A stretch of 64,000 bases of DNA from Eutreptiella sp. 'Long Island Sound 2002' (lineage: Eukaryota > Euglenozoa > Euglenophyceae > Eutreptiales > Eutreptiaceae). Positions 43,301 through 55,038 of the stretch are shown here, piece by piece. The notes under the pieces are model-generated. The model did no database searches and was not told the DNA's origin. It saw nothing but the letters and a program-made list of their open reading frames with translations. The DNA is taken from contig OZ038385.1 in the NCBI GenBank assembly GCA_964036045.1, positions 60,111,919 to 60,175,918 on the forward strand, written 5' to 3'. A program made the translations under genes and the position numbers. Numbering within the stretch: position 1 is the stretch's first letter; every line of letters begins with the position of its first letter.

Positions 43301-43438
43301 GGGATTATGCTGGTTTGGCCGCATATGCTATGTTCCTGCCAGCTGCTTGTGACTTGTTTTTGCACAGCATCATTTAGTCCACAAATCCATTGGATGTAGG
43401 TGTTGAAAATGTTAAGATGCAAAGTTCGTGGCTGCAGG
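40396..43438. other. Intergenic, no gene recognised
   Basis: Frames up to 142 codons (40354-40782) carry no recognisable domain. It contains homopolymers (poly-T near 41259-41277, poly-C near 41527-41542) and one tRNA-like sequence listed separately. Confidence 0.45.
42346..42450 (-). repeat. Degenerate tRNA-like sequence
   Basis: The minus strand reads GGTGGTAACTCAGAGGTCAG (A-box-like) and, about 50 nt later, CCTGGGTTCAAATTCC (B-box-like with one extra base). No complete cloverleaf forms, so it is a tRNA-derived SINE remnant or chance. Confidence 0.3.
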
Positions 43439-43439
43439 A

Positions 43440-43860
43440 AAAAATTAGACCCATGGTAGTTTGCAGGATGTGTGAATTGTGCCCTCCTTGAATGCTGCTG
43501 GAAACCAAGATCAATGGCTGCCACAAAATTAGACCCATGGTAGTTTGCAGGATGTGTGAATTGTGCCCTCCTTGAATGCTGCTGGAAACCAAGATCAATG
43601 GCTGCCACAAAATTAGACCCATGGTAGTTTGCAGGATGTGTGAACTGTGCCCTCCTTGAATGCTGCTGGAAACCAAGATCAATGGCTGCCACAAAATTAG
43701 ACCCATGGTAGTTTGCAGGATGTGTGAATTGTGCCCTCCTTGAATGCTGCTGGAAGCCAAGATCAATGGCTACCACAAAATTAGACCCATGGTAGTTTGC
43801 AGGATGTGTGAATTGTGCCCTCCTTGAATGCTGCTGGAAACCAAGATCAATGGCTGCCAC
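43440..43860 (-). repeat. 84-bp tandem repeat, five copies (28-codon unit)
   Basis: Nearly identical units contain TTAGACCCATGGTAGTTTGC, GTGCCCTCCTTGAATGCTGC and ACCAAGATCAATGGCTGCC. Because 84 is divisible by three, a minus-strand frame (43288-43860, 190 codons) stays open and repeats AIDLGFQQHSRRAQFTHPAN plus YHGSNFV. The copies differ at only a few positions, so the expansion is recent. I cannot say whether it is translated. Confidence 0.9.
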
Positions 43861-46409
43861 AAGAAGTTATGCTAGAAGATATTGGGTTATTCACTGAGAG
43901 ATACCCGACCTCGATCCTCAGTTTAGTATCCATAAGGAAGGAGGTCGCAGAGGAACGGCCTCGGGCAGTACCTAAGCCGAAGAAAGGAATAGCCTCTGGT
44001 CTGGTGGTCACATACACAACGGGGCGCTTTCAACATTCAAGTCAACTCCTGTGGGCCAGTGCACTAAAAGTTTTTATGACGATAGAAATTTGAATCAATG
44101 TGTGCATCAGATGCACCATGGGGAACTTATCAGATATTTGCTATCACAAAAATTCTAGGCTTTCATTTCCGTGCCGCACTTTGACGTGAAGTACAGCTTT
44201 TGAAAAGCACATGAAGAAAAACAATATCGAGGGACACGAGAAAAGTTTGCAGGCCATCATGAGAAATGAGGTAGTGCAGTGGTAACACCAGCCCAGCGAC
44301 CCATGCAAAACAACCAGCTCAACAAAATGTGCTCAAACGTCAAGGAAAAAGGTCTCCAGACAGCAGAGCCAACCATCCGACGGGCAGAGAACAATGGCCA
44401 TGCTACACAAGAATGTGCATCCACTCTCCGATCTGACCAAGTAACACACACCTCAAAGTTCTCTCAAAGGCGTCCAACTGGGTTCTGATGGGCAGTACCA
44501 TGTTACGCACAAGGACGGCCGAACCACATGTAAAGGTGGAGCAAAAGGCAAGGGTAGAGGACGACACAACAGTACAAGCAGAGGGAAAGGCATAGTAGCG
44601 GTAGCGATTGCCACAAGCGGGAAACCTAATTCGGCAGCAATTACACGGCAATTAAGACAAATAATACCACTTATGTCGCGTAATTTAGCGTAGAGACAAG
44701 GACCTTCATCAAGGGTGTTATCGAAACTTTGCATCCTATGCATTTAGAAACTTTTCATAGAACATAAAAAAAAGTTCAAATCTTCTCGTCTCTTTGCCTA
44801 CTTATAATGTTGTGCCCTTTGTAGACCGCATAGTCACCTGATGGAGTAAGCAACTATGCACCTGCTAAACAGGCAATCAACATAGTAGGGAGAGATTAGC
44901 AAACAGGATGGCAGGGTGCTTAGACAAGCATAGAAGCGATCAGGTTGACGAAAGCGAAGTGGGAGGTGTTCATATACCTATGGCCTTGGTAAGCGGAGCC
45001 AAACTTTCGTTCAACTTTGAGTTAGGCCCTTGGCTTACTCACCTTCCCTACCATGCCCTTTACATATGTCCATGCTTCATGTGTCGTGACACAGAAAGGC
45101 CGGGGGAGTGGTAAACAAACCTAAAAACAGCGATGACGAAGCCTAGATCAACCCTATTTGCAGAAGACTTGTACGAATCCTACTCAGGGTCCACCTATGT
45201 ATCCTAGTCAAACCCCGTTTGAGCAGCGCTGCCATGGTTCTAATTACGTGAAACGGAAAATGGATGAGGCCAAGCCTCAAGTAGATTGTGCACTAATTAG
45301 GCCTATCCTTCACCTCATACTTCTCAGGCGGGCGTTTTGCAATGCGTAATGCAATGAAGTGCACGTTTATGCGCAGCACTCCATGCATGAGTGGTGCACG
45401 GATTGCACCTGAAATACCCCTTTCTTCTAGGCTAGAGGTGTAGTTCAGGCTATCTTGCTTGTTGTGGTCCTAACTAATCGCCTTGCTGGGCAGCGAAAGC
45501 CAACCCAAAGGCTTCAGTTCCCGAGGTCTTTCAAGATACCATGTACGGTGCGTCGTCGTAGCCAATATCCGGGCTTTGGGTTTAACACTCCCATGTTGAA
45601 GCCTAGTTTGACGTGTTTTTTTTTTCTTCAAAATGCAACCAATCTGCCCCATTAGAGTGTATCTCAGGCATGGTCAATGTTTTGGAGGTAAAATATTTAA
45701 AATTTCACCTTTATTTAACAAAATATGACCAACGTATTTGTTTGTGAACGCTTCTTTGAACAACTTGAAGCTTGCCATGGTTTTGCAAACTACGAAGGTT
45801 GGTGAACCACCTGTGGCTATTGCTTTTGATGCAGGTTACGAAAAAACCTGATCCATGCACTACACTACTTCAATGTCTCTGCAAATGTAATAAAAAAGCT
45901 CCAAAATTGGTTGATCGCTACACAAAGACAAAAATTTGTATTCACCATTGTACTTATTTGTACGCAATCCAATTCAATTTCACGTAGTAGTCTTTGAATG
46001 CAGATCAAAATTAAAACAAGCAAAGTGCCATCTACTTCAAAGAAACAAAAGAAAAAAGAAGTCAAAAAACAAACTCACAATCATTGTTGCACATGACCTG
46101 ACATGATGACTTGCACCAAGTGGAAAATGACAAATTTTTCACTCTTGCTGGTGTATTGCACACCCAGCAAATAATCACAACACTAATGAGCTCTCGAGCT
46201 ACATGTAGCAACGACATCAGCTATTCGAGCAGGAAAATTGAAAATGATGACCGGGAAATATGGCCTTGGTTGGAAAATTGCACAATATTCGCCGAAAGAA
46301 TGAAATATGAAAATGACGTTTTTGCCTACCCGACATCATGCATTCGTACAATTTTCATGAAATACTAAATCAACACATCATTATCAACCGCTTCTCTTAT
46401 GCATTGCAC
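43861..46409. other. Intergenic, no gene recognised
   Basis: No domain-bearing frame is seen on either strand. Composition becomes more A/T-rich, with a poly-T run near 45619-45628. Confidence 0.45.
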
Positions 46410-46712
46410 CCCAGCAGCAAACCATTCGCACGGCTCAACTACAATGTCGCTTGTATCATATCCTTGGACACTGTTTCGGAGAACAGTGCAATGTGAATGT
46501 TCTAGCGATAGTATTTGAAGATTATGTACACTTGTTCCGAGAGCCCGTACAACAGCATCTCGTCCGCCTCATCTAGCACCGCCACCTTCAGCTTGTCCGG
46601 CCGCTATGCTCCCTTTTACAAAACGTAGAACATGTGCTCGGGGGTCTCAGCGGCCAAAACTACCCTGCTAGCCCCCACCTTGCGCTCCATGCTGCGCTGC
46701 TGTGACAGGCAC
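46410..46712 (-). pseudogene. eIF4A-like DEAD-box RNA helicase fragment
   Basis: In one minus-strand frame the order is RVVLAAETPEHMFYVL (motif Ib-like ...TPxH), stop, KGA, stop, RPDKLKVAVLDEADEMLLYG (motif II DEAD, with the eIF4A-type VLDEADEML), SEQVYIIF, stop, IALFSETVSKDMIQATL (motif III region, SAT changed to SET), stop. One TAA and three TAG codons interrupt it. No flanking helicase exons are found nearby, so this looks like a decayed, possibly retroposed, fragment rather than a working exon. Confidence 0.75.
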
Positions 46713-48872
46713 CTTGTTGGTGATGTATTTTTGCATACTCCGGTTTAGCAGCTTATCTCTTGGGTCTAAGATATGGGACTTTTGCGAAAATCCGCAGAAG
46801 AACAAGAGACCGGGGTTCTTCTTGACTTGCTACAAATACGAACTCTTCTCTTGCCTACCCAGTGGCTTAAGAAAGTTTTTGGTGTGATACGGTACCCGAT
46901 TCATCGCCACTATTGCAAAAGCATAGAACGGGAGCTCGAATGCTCCTTTGGTCACCTTCAAAGGTGCGTGAATCTCAAGCGGAAGAGCAAAACAGCTGGC
47001 ACCAGTTTGGGTCTTAATCTCGTTTGAAGCCGAGGAACGAAGGCGAAAGGGCAAAGGAGGAGCAAGCACGGCAAAACGTGGTTCCCATATCGTTTCCGTG
47101 TCTTGGAAGGAACAACCCATCCCCGGCCAAGAAGGCAGCTACCGGCACCAAAGTGCGGCATGTCTCGCCGGGCGGCTACCTCCTTTGCGCATACATCTGC
47201 AAAATGTTGAAACAAATTGAGCCATCCCCACAAGGCACCACCAAAGATTGTTTGGACTTCTCACGTACAATGACTTGTGTGGGTAGCACCTTGCCTGAGC
47301 GCTTCCACATTGGACACATACAGGCATATTCCCGGGAAAGGATGCGAATAAGGGGGGAGGGGTTCCCCCTTGAGACACCCCCTACCCTACCCTCCGGAGT
47401 AATGGGTTAGAAGAATGGCGCAGCGTGATGGTATTAGGCTGAGCACGGAGCAACAAGGACACTCGCAGCCAAGGACACTCACCCTAACAAGATAATACGA
47501 AGTTGACTGACAACAGTTCCACCAACGTATAGGTGACAGTGACCATGAACGACCAAATATTTCATGCGATGCAAACATGTTCAAAACTTGGACGGTGAAA
47601 ACCACCTATTCTTCACACCCAAAGCGGCGACTGGAAGTGGAATCAGACTGAGACGCAAAACTAGAGATAGGGGTGCCAGTAGCCACATATGTCCAAGATG
47701 AAGGCAGAATCTATGGCTTTCTCCTGCAAAAATTGGTCAAATTCATTTGAAAAAGGGGCGACTTTTGGAAGTTTGTGTGCCTCTTTTCTATATTTGGGAG
47801 CCCGTCCTTTTCCCGGTTTCACCACCTTGGGCTGATGCCTCCGTCGCCTCACCGCCTCCCCAAGAAGTGGCCATGGCATCATATAGATAATCCAAATTTG
47901 ACCCACTGTTAAAGATTTAGGAACTTGAGAGGAAGCGTTGGTGTCAAGTTGCTTTTGAAAAGCATTACAAAAATCCAGTAGCTATGCCCTTGTCTTTACT
48001 TTGTGCAAGTACGTGGCATCTGCTTGGGCTTTGTTGCAACCATGATGGTAGCAACCCCCAAAATGGCGGCAACCAGTGGAACAATTGCAAAACTAGCAGC
48101 TTCAGCAAAATGCTGTTCTGTAGCTTGTGCTCAGGTGTCATGTTGCGTGCAGCTTTTTTCTACCAGCACCTTTTGGCACGGCAAGCATTGGCTGAGGCAC
48201 ATTTTGTGGTGCGCTAACAATGCTAACTTTTAGGTATGAGAAAAGACAATTCTACATCAAAGGAGTACATGTGGAAAGTGAAGAAAGGGCAGAGAAAAAC
48301 AGAAGAAAGGTGTAATATTGTACGCTCCGAACTTCTTAAGCATTACTTTGGAACCATTACACAATAATGGTTTCCGACCCTCCCTACCCCTCTGCCCGGA
48401 AAAGAACCAGAAAAAAACCTTCTTATTTGCGTCCCAGAAAGTTTTATAGTGGTTTCAACACTGTGTTTGTGCCTCTCTTGCTGCTTGCTGCTGGTGTAGG
48501 GTTTCTTGCTGCTTGTTTTTGAAGATGAAAATGTTTTAGTTGCTGAAATACAATCAATCTAGGATAGCCCAAGCCAGAGATAAGCAAGTAGAAGAGAACC
48601 AGGATCAAAGCATGAAGGGCTGCAGTGTAAACAGTGAAAGATGAAAGAGTATTCACAGAAACTGCAACTCAAGGCACATCTGATTGCATATTCACAAAGA
48701 TAGCTGAAATGTTTCGGACAAAGAGTTGGAAAACTGCCCCATGGTCACTCAATCTCCATAGTGTCATCTCAGGAGATGTGCACTCTTTGTTTTGGGTCCC
48801 ATATGTGCTGAGGTGGCACGGCATGTGGCGATGAGGTCACTGCCATGTCACATGGGATCTTCCTACTTAGCT
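46713..48872. other. Intergenic, no gene recognised
   Basis: Short frames on both strands (up to 128 codons at 47024-47410) have no recognisable domain. No repeats of note. Confidence 0.4.
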
Positions 48873-48952
48873 AGGCTGACCGGGAATTGAACCCAGGACC
48901 TCTCAAAAAGAGGTGCCTAGCCCCCTAGGTTGCATACCACTAGGACAGCTAA
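48873..48952 (-). tRNA. tRNA-like sequence or tRNA pseudogene/SINE head
   Basis: The minus strand carries GGTTCAATTCC, an exact match to the B-box consensus, set in a stem CTGGG/CCCGG with a seven-base loop. Upstream are an A-box-like TAGTGGTATGC and a hairpin ACCTC-TTTTTGA-GAGGT that would present a TTT anticodon. The acceptor stem pairs only with a bulge, and the variable loop is almost absent. A functional tRNA-Lys is therefore unlikely. Confidence 0.35.
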
Positions 48953-48959
48953 GAATTCA

Positions 48960-50099
48960 TGAGAAAACATAGATAAATTCATAGGCTCTGCCCTGGATAT
49001 GTCAGTTCTCAGTCGACTCAGGAAAAGATGAATTGCCTCACAATGATAGGGGATTAAGGGGTGCACTCCATATCCTGATTGGGTGTTTGGTTCCATAGGT
49101 CAAAATGTCTTATCACCACTTTTGGTTGGGCCAATACTAAGATAGAAATGCCTGTGTGCTTGGAACACCTCTAATACAACTAGAGTATGCCTCAAAGCAT
49201 TGGAAAAGCACTTTTTCTTACTCCCCCCTTGTGCTGTGGTGGCCAGCACTGTCGCATTTTCAGGAAAAAGGGATTTTTTCTTGGCACTTCCTTGGTTTCC
49301 ACATCTACTTTAAAATACCTATACTTTCCCTCACACAGAAAATTGGACGCTCACCATGGCTGGCGTCTTTTTGCTGCTTGGTTCGTGACATTTCCTACAG
49401 AAAGCTCAGGGCTCATGGCGCTGCCGGGGTTGCTGTGGCTTGGTTGGGTTAGTTTGGGAGCATGCCAAAACATGTGCATGTGCATCCCTCCCTCCAAGAC
49501 GCAGCGCGACATAAACCCAACGCAAGACACAATATACACACTCGCATGGGTTCTCGTAAACCTGCTGGCGACCTGTGACCTGTCTTAGGGCGAAGGGAGT
49601 CGTTAAAAAAATTAAATTGCCCCTTGGTGGGGCCTTGGGTTCTGCTCAGTCTCCTGGCTGCTGCTTTTCGGCCCGAACACGGCCTACTCAGCGACGCTTT
49701 CGCGAGGATATCTGCAGAGGCAGGAATGGGAGAATTATGGACAAATCCACGCAAACGCGAAGCGACAACACCTGAATCCGTCAAATGACGGCCTAGAATT
49801 TTTCTAAGACAACACACCTGAGCAGAATCCAATTGTGCATCAGAAGCACGTTTTTATAAAAATTATAGTCATCTCTCAATTTTTTAAATCAAGAAATTCC
49901 TACGCATAAAAAGGCGGCGCGCAGGAGCGGCTCCTAGCGAAGCGCCGGAAAACGCAGAAATAATGAGATTATAAACGTATGTGTCACGTAGACTGGAAAA
50001 TGACGAGACACACATTAATAAATGAACATACAGATTCCACCCACACCGATAGAAGAATCAAAAATCCAAGAATTCGAAAATCAACGAAAAGACTTCAAT
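48960..50099. other. Intergenic, no gene recognised
   Basis: A minus-strand frame (49449-49832, 127 codons) and an overlapping plus-strand frame lack domains. It is the left flank of the Ty3 element. A short GC hairpin (GGAGCGGCTCC) lies near 49925. Confidence 0.35.
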
Positions 50100-51390
50100 G
50101 AATCAGGTATAAACTACAGGTGTGCTCGTCTCGTATGCAGCATGCACATTGCTGGTCTCGTGTCTCCGTGAACGAGTCTTGTAGCTGCGCTAACAAACGA
50201 TAGAGGGCGAGATTAGAAAGATTGCAGATGATTAGAGGTCAGATCAGGGTGATTAGACATACACACAAGTGCATAGCGACGTTTTTCGCTTGCGCCTCGT
50301 TTCACCTTCCCACTTGCTCTCTCTCTCCAGCGGTAGGTAAGGTAGGTAAGCCCAGGTGGGGCCACCCCCTGGTGGAGTTCGTGATTGTGGGTAAGATTAG
50401 AGGTTTGCCCAAGAAAGCTTGTCCACTCGCGCATGCTCGTGCATTCACACACGCATTAAAGGGTAGGCCACGCGAAATGCGCACGGTAAACCTTGTTTAG
50501 GTTACCCAGGGGCTCCTCGGTACGTTTTTTAAGAGAACCTGAGGAGTCTCTTAACGCTTGCTTGCTTGACAGGGCGTGTTTGAGGACAGTGTATTATAGG
50601 TCTCACTGAGAAGCGTATAATACCTGGAGTGTGGCTAGGTTCCTCAGCCGCAAACACCCCTTCATTGGCCTTTGCTTTACAGGTGGGCAGGTAGGGTGAT
50701 TGGTGCAGCAGCATACCATTTTTTTCTAGCCCTGCTAAACAAGGGCGCTGATCACACAAACAATTGACTGCACCTCCGCCAGAAGTGGCGAGGGCAGTTC
50801 GACTCCATCGACATTGACGCTGTGCACGCAACAAGAGCACCTCTTCCCTCCAAGCCCCAGCAGGGGAAACGCGTTGTGGCGTCCCCTGTTAGGCCACAGT
50901 TGCTTAGTAGCGCTGTGTTCTCTTGTCTTCTTCACAGGAGGGTCATTAGGGCCCACGACATGATCTTCAACCACACCCAGTAGAGTGTGCGTGTAGGAGT
51001 GGTAGTCCTGAGTGGGGGCTTGAGCCAGTTGCAGAAGTGCTCGCCCACCAGGATGGTGCCACTGTAGGTAGGGTGTGTAGTGTAGTGGTGTCTCCTGTCC
51101 CGCGTGCTTTTCCTGGTGGGCAGGGGAGTGCGTTAGCTTTTGGCCTTTAGCAAAAATGGGCGTTTTGAATGCCCTTAGCACACTTGGCCACCCCTCGCCT
51201 CTAGTAGGTAGGGCTTTTGCCGTCTTCCCCCAGGGATAGGCGCCAGCACAGAAATTGGGCGCCATAGGAGTGGTACCAATACCTGACTAGGACCTTCAGT
51301 CCGACATCAGCGAAGCCCGGTCTCCGGGAGCCACGCCCGGCAGAGAAGTGAGACACACACAGACATACGTAGCACACTTAGGGGTGAGGT
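50100..51390 (-). repeat. Probable 3' non-coding region and LTR of the Ty3 element (boundaries unresolved)
   Basis: This lies directly downstream (minus strand) of the pol stop. The second LTR is not in the window, so the ends cannot be set by comparison. AT-rich TATTATACGC/TATAATACAC words near 50590-50625 could be part of the LTR promoter. A 176-codon minus-strand frame (50735-51265) lies here without recognisable domains. Confidence 0.35.
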
Positions 51391-54300
51391 TCAGTCCCTA
51401 GCTTTAGTCTTGGAGGCAAGCGTCTCAGCGAGCCTCAGCAACTCACCAAGGTTGTTCTGGGACAAGTAGTCAACCAGAACTGAGTTTAGGCGTCCCTCAG
51501 GTAGAACAAACGCAGAGAAGCGCTCCCAGGTGGCCTCCTCGACTCCAAACCCTTCCCAGAGGGTGAGGAAGCGCCAACCCTGGCGATAGCGGTGGCGTAG
51601 GACAGACTTCACCAGGTAGAAGCCCTCCTTAGCCATCTCCTCGGCCCTCATGTCGGGGAGTTCCCCTTCAACTTCCATAGGGCTGGCAGCCCCTTGCAGG
51701 TCTAGGGCGGCGATTTCCTCGTCGCTCAGCTCCCACTCCTCCCCACAGAGGTCTTCAGGATCATAGTAGCGCTTCAGGTGTTGAGCAGCGCACACCAGGG
51801 TCCCCCCTAGACGGGGAGAACACCGCACGGTGATACGGTGTCCATCCACTGATAGAATCTTGTACGGCCCGAAGTATGGGTCATCGCTGGTAGAGCGTGG
51901 CCAGGCGGGTAGTCGACTGTGGTGCACCAGCACCCAGTCCCCCTCTTGGTAGGTGGCCGGTACTCGGTGCTTGTTCTTCTTGTTCCACTGATGCTCCCTC
52001 ACTCTCTGGAGCATAGCCTCAGCCTTGTCCACCTTCGCTTGTTGCTCTTGGACCCATTCACCCACAGGAGAATGGGTGTCCTCTGGATAGGGGGCATGTA
52101 GGAACCATGCCGGGCGCCCTAGGAATAGCTCATTGGGCGAGTAGCCAGTAGCTGAACTCTCTTGGGAGTTCGTCATCAAGGATATGACGGGGAGTAGTCT
52201 CACCCAGTCTCTGGTGCGTTCAGTTTTGCACCATATCCTTACAATCTCCTTGAGGACACGGATCTGTCGCTCACATAGGGGGTTGCTCGTGTGCGAGTAG
52301 GGAATCCCCGTAGACACCTGTACATTGAGGGATCTCAGGACCCTCTTGTACCAGCCAGTATCTGAGCGTACTCGTACGTCCTCATCGAAGTTGATCTCTT
52401 TGGGCGCCCCATAGACACAAAACCACTCCTCCAGGAGTATCTTGATGGTCTCCTCCCCGGTAATGTGCTTGGTACATGGGAACAACCTGGTAAACCTGGT
52501 CAACCCACAGGTTACCATGAGGGCGAAGTCATAGCCCCCGAACTTCGGCATCTCCGTGTAGTCCACGTATAGAACACTGTTAGCACAGTGAGGGATGGGC
52601 AGGGTCAAGTAGAGACCTCTGTCCCTGATATCCCCTGGTTTGCAGGACCTGCACGGGCACTTGTCCACGATAGGCTGGAGGGTTTTCCGCAGTTCGTCAG
52701 TCCACGTAGTGTGGAACCACTGCTGGAACAGCCTCAGGGTACGGTCAGCACCCACATGACCGCTGGACTCATGGGTCCACTTCAGCAGCGCTGCGACTCT
52801 GTCACTAGGCACCACAATGTGGTCCTCGTGCCAGAGGTAGCTCTTGTCCCTCTTCCACTGATCTTTGTTGACCAGGAGGGGTTCAAGGCGTTTCTCCCGG
52901 CGCTTGTAGATATCCCCAAACTCCTTCAGGTACTCCGATTGTTGGAGTCCATCCACGGGGCGTATCATCGTCATGTTGAGGTCCAAGTGGACGTCCATAC
53001 GGCTGAACGCCTCCTTAGCCAGCGCTTCAGACCGGGCACCAATCAGGGCGTCGAAGTTGTTGCGGCTGATGTAGTCTGCACACTCGTTCTTCACTCCCTG
53101 GATATGGTGTACCGTCAGCCGTAGTTGACTGAGGTAGGTCCACCAGCGCCGTAGCTTGGCCTTCTCAGGTGGGGGGCCCTTCTGGAAACTGCGAACCGGT
53201 TCTTGATCGCACAGCCAGACCACAGGGTTACTCCCCAACAGTCGTGCTTGTGAGGATAGCACCAGCATACCCGCGAGCAATTCCTGCTCATAGGTGGAGT
53301 AGTTCCCCCTGGCCTGGTTCCACTTCCAGTTCCAATGGCCCAGAGGTACTAGGACCCACTTGTCGTCCGGGTAGCTGTGCTTGAGGGTTCCATCTCGGTT
53401 GAGACCTTCTGTCCCCCATTGGGAAATGGCCGAGTCGAACTCCTCCTTCTCTAGTGCTTGCCATTGGAACAACGTTCCACCACCGCCCACATTGCTGGCG
53501 TCGGTCACCAGGATAATCTCCCCTTGTGCCCTAGGCACGCCCAAGCACTTAGCGTTGGCCACCTTGTCTTTGAGCTCGTCAAACGCTTGTTCCTCTTGTG
53601 GGCCCCAGCGCCAAGTAGTACTCTTCTTGATCAAGTCTGTCAGAATGGCGCTGGTGTACATGAAGTTTTTGATGTGGCGGCGATAGAAGTTGCACGCCCC
53701 AATGAAACTGCGTACATCATGAAGTCCTTTCTTGGGGTCTTCGTGTCGTACCTTAGCATCCATCAGGGGTTTGGCCTTAGAGGCCGCTGGGGTCCACCAC
53801 CCATAGCCAACGTCAAACCCCAGGTACTGCATGGTCTCCTGCATGAACTCACACGTCTCCAGCTTGAGTCGTGTGTGGTTCTCCTGGCAGACCGCAAAGA
53901 ACTCACCCAACAGGATTAGGTGGTCCTCCTTGGTATTGGTCCCGAGGCATACATCGTCGATGTGCGCTTCCATCTGGGCCCCACAGGATATGAGCTCCTG
54001 CACCTTAGGTCTCCTTCGTAGGATGGACAAGATCTTGTTCATCAGCTCTTGGAATAGAGCGGGTGCGTTGGCCACGCCAAACGGCATGACCTTCCACTTG
54101 AACAACCTCCCCTGAGGGGTGATGAAGGCCAGTAGCTCCTGAGCGTTGGGCGTCAGGTCCACTTGCCAGAATCCGCTCCTCTTGTCCATCTTGGTGTTGT
54201 AGCGACAGGAGGCTATCTTCTCCAGGGTAGACTCCATATTGGGAATGGACCCTGAGTGGTTCAATGTTTTCTTGTTCAGCTCTCCGTAGTCCACTACCAG

Positions 54301-55020
54301 CCGTTTGGCTGTAGACCCAGGTTTAGCCACCAGGAAACAGCGGCTGCAGTGTAGGGGGTAGTCCACGTCCTTGTACTCCAGGACTAGGCCAGCGTCGATA
54401 CATTCTTGTATCTGTCGCTCAATCTCGTCGGCCTGCTGTTTAGGAGCTGGATAGGGTCTCCTCCGGATCTTGTGACCCACGAACTCGGGTTTCAGCTTCA
54501 GGTCCATCTGTACCAGCTTGTCACATGAGGCTGGAGGGGGTAGTTCTCCGAACACCTCCAGATAGGTCCTTATAAGCTTCCTTACCCGCGGGTCCAATAG
54601 CTTGATCTTGTCCTCCATGCCCTTGTCAGAGTGTAAGTTGCTTGCCCCCTGAGTAATAGACGCCGGGAGGTGATCCTCCACCGACTCTTTGCCCTTGGTA
54701 GTGTCCTTCAACCCTTGGTAGGCATATAGAAGGTCTTGTTCAACCATCTCCGATGGACGATGGCAACATAGGCAAGCTCGAGGGGGTTCACATACACATT
54801 CCTCCGAGAGGTCATCCTCCTCTGGGGTCCTCACATGGGCGCCCCACACGCTCTTCATGAGCTTGAGATCTACCTCCCTTTGCCAGGTGGTGATCTTCTG
54901 TTCGAGGTCCTCCTTCAATTGGGATAGATCTCCCATACGTCCTGGCTTCAGTGGCCATGAGCTGCGGGTAGGCTTCGCGTAGCATAGCTTTTTCGCCACC
55001 AACTTCCTCTTGGAGTCCAC
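51391..55020 (-). CDS. pol: Ty3/gypsy chromovirus pol polyprotein, 1209 aa
   Basis: An intact frame with domains in the usual Ty3 order. The reverse transcriptase spans residues about 180-420 (MDKRSGFWQVDL near 278, MPFGVANAPALFQ near 312, AHIDDVCLG near 352). RNase H spans about 500-655 (TDAS 506, YEQELLAG about 577, CADYISR about 648). The integrase has an HHCC finger (THESSGHVG about 749, CPCRSC about 788) and a catalytic D-D-E (YVDYTE about 820, NFDED about 879, CERQIRVLKE about 917). A C-terminal chromodomain spans about 1134-1190 (LTLWEGFGVEEATWERFSAF). The chromodomain marks a chromovirus, which targets integration through histone marks. The RT active site reads HIDD where Y(V/I)DD is usual. 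The ORF starts 18 bp after a TGA (55039-55041) in the same frame as the upstream fragment. Protease and gag are not in the window. Confidence 0.95.
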   Translation of the reverse strand: MDSKRKLVAKKLCYAKPTRSSWPLKPGRMGDLSQLKEDLEQKITTWQREVDLKLMKSVWGAHVRTPEEDDLSEECVCEPPRACLCCHRPSEMVEQDLLYAYQGLKDTTKGKESVEDHLPASITQGASNLHSDKGMEDKIKLLDPRVRKLIRTYLEVFGELPPPASCDKLVQMDLKLKPEFVGHKIRRRPYPAPKQQADEIERQIQECIDAGLVLEYKDVDYPLHCSRCFLVAKPGSTAKRLVVDYGELNKKTLNHSGSIPNMESTLEKIASCRYNTKMDKRSGFWQVDLTPNAQELLAFITPQGRLFKWKVMPFGVANAPALFQELMNKILSILRRRPKVQELISCGAQMEAHIDDVCLGTNTKEDHLILLGEFFAVCQENHTRLKLETCEFMQETMQYLGFDVGYGWWTPAASKAKPLMDAKVRHEDPKKGLHDVRSFIGACNFYRRHIKNFMYTSAILTDLIKKSTTWRWGPQEEQAFDELKDKVANAKCLGVPRAQGEIILVTDASNVGGGGTLFQWQALEKEEFDSAISQWGTEGLNRDGTLKHSYPDDKWVLVPLGHWNWKWNQARGNYSTYEQELLAGMLVLSSQARLLGSNPVVWLCDQEPVRSFQKGPPPEKAKLRRWWTYLSQLRLTVHHIQGVKNECADYISRNNFDALIGARSEALAKEAFSRMDVHLDLNMTMIRPVDGLQQSEYLKEFGDIYKRREKRLEPLLVNKDQWKRDKSYLWHEDHIVVPSDRVAALLKWTHESSGHVGADRTLRLFQQWFHTTWTDELRKTLQPIVDKCPCRSCKPGDIRDRGLYLTLPIPHCANSVLYVDYTEMPKFGGYDFALMVTCGLTRFTRLFPCTKHITGEETIKILLEEWFCVYGAPKEINFDEDVRVRSDTGWYKRVLRSLNVQVSTGIPYSHTSNPLCERQIRVLKEIVRIWCKTERTRDWVRLLPVISLMTNSQESSATGYSPNELFLGRPAWFLHAPYPEDTHSPVGEWVQEQQAKVDKAEAMLQRVREHQWNKKNKHRVPATYQEGDWVLVHHSRLPAWPRSTSDDPYFGPYKILSVDGHRITVRCSPRLGGTLVCAAQHLKRYYDPEDLCGEEWELSDEEIAALDLQGAASPMEVEGELPDMRAEEMAKEGFYLVKSVLRHRYRQGWRFLTLWEGFGVEEATWERFSAFVLPEGRLNSVLVDYLSQNNLGELLRLAETLASKTKARD

Positions 55021-55038
55021 ATACTCCCTGAGCCTGGA

